A DNA stretch of 8,724 nucleotides from Sphingobium sp. (GTDB lineage: Bacteria > Pseudomonadota > Alphaproteobacteria > Sphingomonadales > Sphingomonadaceae): the NCBI GenBank assembly GCA_017745115.1, contig JAGIAA010000058.1, positions 1-8,724 of the forward strand, given 5' to 3'. This document shows, piece after piece, positions 7,942 to 8,724 of the stretch (position 1 is its first letter; every line of letters starts with the position of its first letter). A model generated the notes under the pieces. The model made no database searches. It was not told the origin of the DNA and saw only the letters and a list, made by a program, of their open reading frames with translations. Position numbers and translations under genes: made by a program.

Positions 7942-8724
7942 ATGAATGGTTCCGATACACTGCATGGCTGGCTCATCCTCGACAAGCCGCTCGGCCTGGG
8001 CTCCACCCAGGCCGTGGGCGCCGTCAAGCGTGCGCTCCGCGAAGCGGGCTTCGGCAAGGCGAAAGTCGGCCATGGCGGTACGCTCGATCCGCTGGCGAGC
8101 GGCGTGCTTCCGATCGCGATCGGCGAAGCGACCAAACTCGCCGGCCGCATGCTGGATAGCGACAAGATCTATGAATTCACGATCCGCTTCGGCGAGGAGA
8201 CGGATACGCTCGATCTCGAGGGCCAGGTGATCGCGACCAGCGATGGGCGGCCGACACGGGCAGAGATCGAAGCCGTGCTGCCGCAATTCACCGGGCCGAT
8301 CGAACAGGCGCCCCCGGCCTACAGCGCGATCAAGATCGATGGCCAGCGCGCCTATGATCTCGCGCGGGCTGGCGAAGCGGTCGAGATGAAAAAGCGCGCG
8401 GTGACGATTCATGCGCTGAAGGTCGAGGCGATGGAGAGCGACGGTGCCACGCTCATGGCGCATGTCTCGAAGGGGACCTATATTCGCAGCCTCGCGCGCG
8501 ACATCGCTCGTGCGCTCGGCACGGTTGGCCACGTCAGCATGCTGAAGCGGACCAAGGCGGGACCGTTCACGCTGAAAGACGCAATTTCGCTGGACATTCT
8601 GCATGAAGCTGCTAGGGCGCGCGCCATTGCGCAGCATATGCTGCCATTGACGGCAGGGCTGGACGACATCCCGGCTCTTCCCGTCACTCCCGATCAAGCC
8701 AAGGCCCTGCGACAGGGAAAGACG
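7942..8724 (+). CDS. truB: tRNA pseudouridine-55 synthase TruB (3' partial)
   Basis: TruB converts U55 of the tRNA T-loop to pseudouridine and helps tRNA folding. The frame from ATG 7942 stays open to the window end: 261 codons of a usual ~300, so only the C-terminal part is missing. Family motifs: HGWLILDKPLGLGSTQAV (8–25), the catalytic motif GHGGTLDPLASGVLPIAIG with Asp49 (codon at 8086–8088), APPAYSAIKIDGQRAYDLAR with Y127, and KGTYIRSLARDIARALG with R182. Downstream, the MLKRTKAGPF segment is also typical. The start is preferred because the motif region begins only seven codons later and no better in-frame ATG is seen. truB normally follows rbfA directly; here four genes separate them, one on the opposite strand, so expression probably comes from the promoter before the gene at 7515 or from read-through. 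Confidence 0.97.
   Translation, partial: MNGSDTLHGWLILDKPLGLGSTQAVGAVKRALREAGFGKAKVGHGGTLDPLASGVLPIAIGEATKLAGRMLDSDKIYEFTIRFGEETDTLDLEGQVIATSDGRPTRAEIEAVLPQFTGPIEQAPPAYSAIKIDGQRAYDLARAGEAVEMKKRAVTIHALKVEAMESDGATLMAHVSKGTYIRSLARDIARALGTVGHVSMLKRTKAGPFTLKDAISLDILHEAARARAIAQHMLPLTAGLDDIPALPVTPDQAKALRQGKT

Noticed and set aside
7720..8697. 325-codon minus-strand open frame opposite truB
   Set aside because: The plus strand carries all TruB motifs in one frame, so this is a shadow frame that also crosses the end of the DUF6491-like gene.

Overview
The window is high-GC bacterial DNA from the conserved nusA–infB–rbfA–truB transcription/translation locus. Protein style and gene order suggest an alphaproteobacterium of the Sphingomonadales, probably Sphingomonadaceae. 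The clues are a NusA with an Arg/Lys-rich insert in its last helix-hairpin-helix region, a YlxR domain fused to an L7Ae-like domain, two secreted DUF6491-type proteins, and an intergenic palindromic repeat of the kind I recall as dispersed in sphingomonad genomes. The genus cannot be fixed from the sequence alone.

Layout. (1) Bases 1–4959, plus strand: nusA (5' end outside the window), a 175-bp gap holding a palindromic repeat, ylxR, a strong hairpin, and infB. These encode the Nus transcription elongation factor, an RNA-binding protein and translation initiation factor IF-2. (2) Bases 5013–6373, plus strand: a small glyoxalase/bleomycin-resistance-like (VOC) gene overlapping rbfA by 8 bp, then type II thymidine kinase (tdk) 19 bp later. 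(3) Bases 6374–7910: an insert of non-translation genes. A secreted DUF6491-like gene is followed by a convergent GNAT acetyltransferase on the minus strand (4-bp gap), then a divergent second DUF6491-like paralogue. (4) Bases 7942–8724: truB (tRNA pseudouridine-55 synthase), cut by the window end.

Functionally, nusA, ylxR, infB, rbfA and truB form the familiar cluster for transcription antitermination/elongation, translation initiation, 30S maturation and tRNA modification. What differs from the usual infB–rbfA–truB order is the VOC gene between infB and rbfA, and the tdk/DUF6491/GNAT/DUF6491 block between rbfA and truB. This block includes a minus-strand gene, so truB can no longer simply share the nusA–rbfA transcript. 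It probably depends on a promoter ahead of the second DUF6491 gene.

I found no mobile element, CRISPR array, rRNA or tRNA and no clearly new multi-gene system. The most notable items are the DUF6491 pair around the GNAT gene, the 33–35-nt hairpin ahead of infB, a run of rare codons at a domain boundary in infB, the repeat with a possible small ORF ahead of ylxR, and palindromes at the GNAT, DUF6491 and truB starts. No stretch over 300 bases lacks a gene. The longest gap is the 175 bases between nusA and ylxR.
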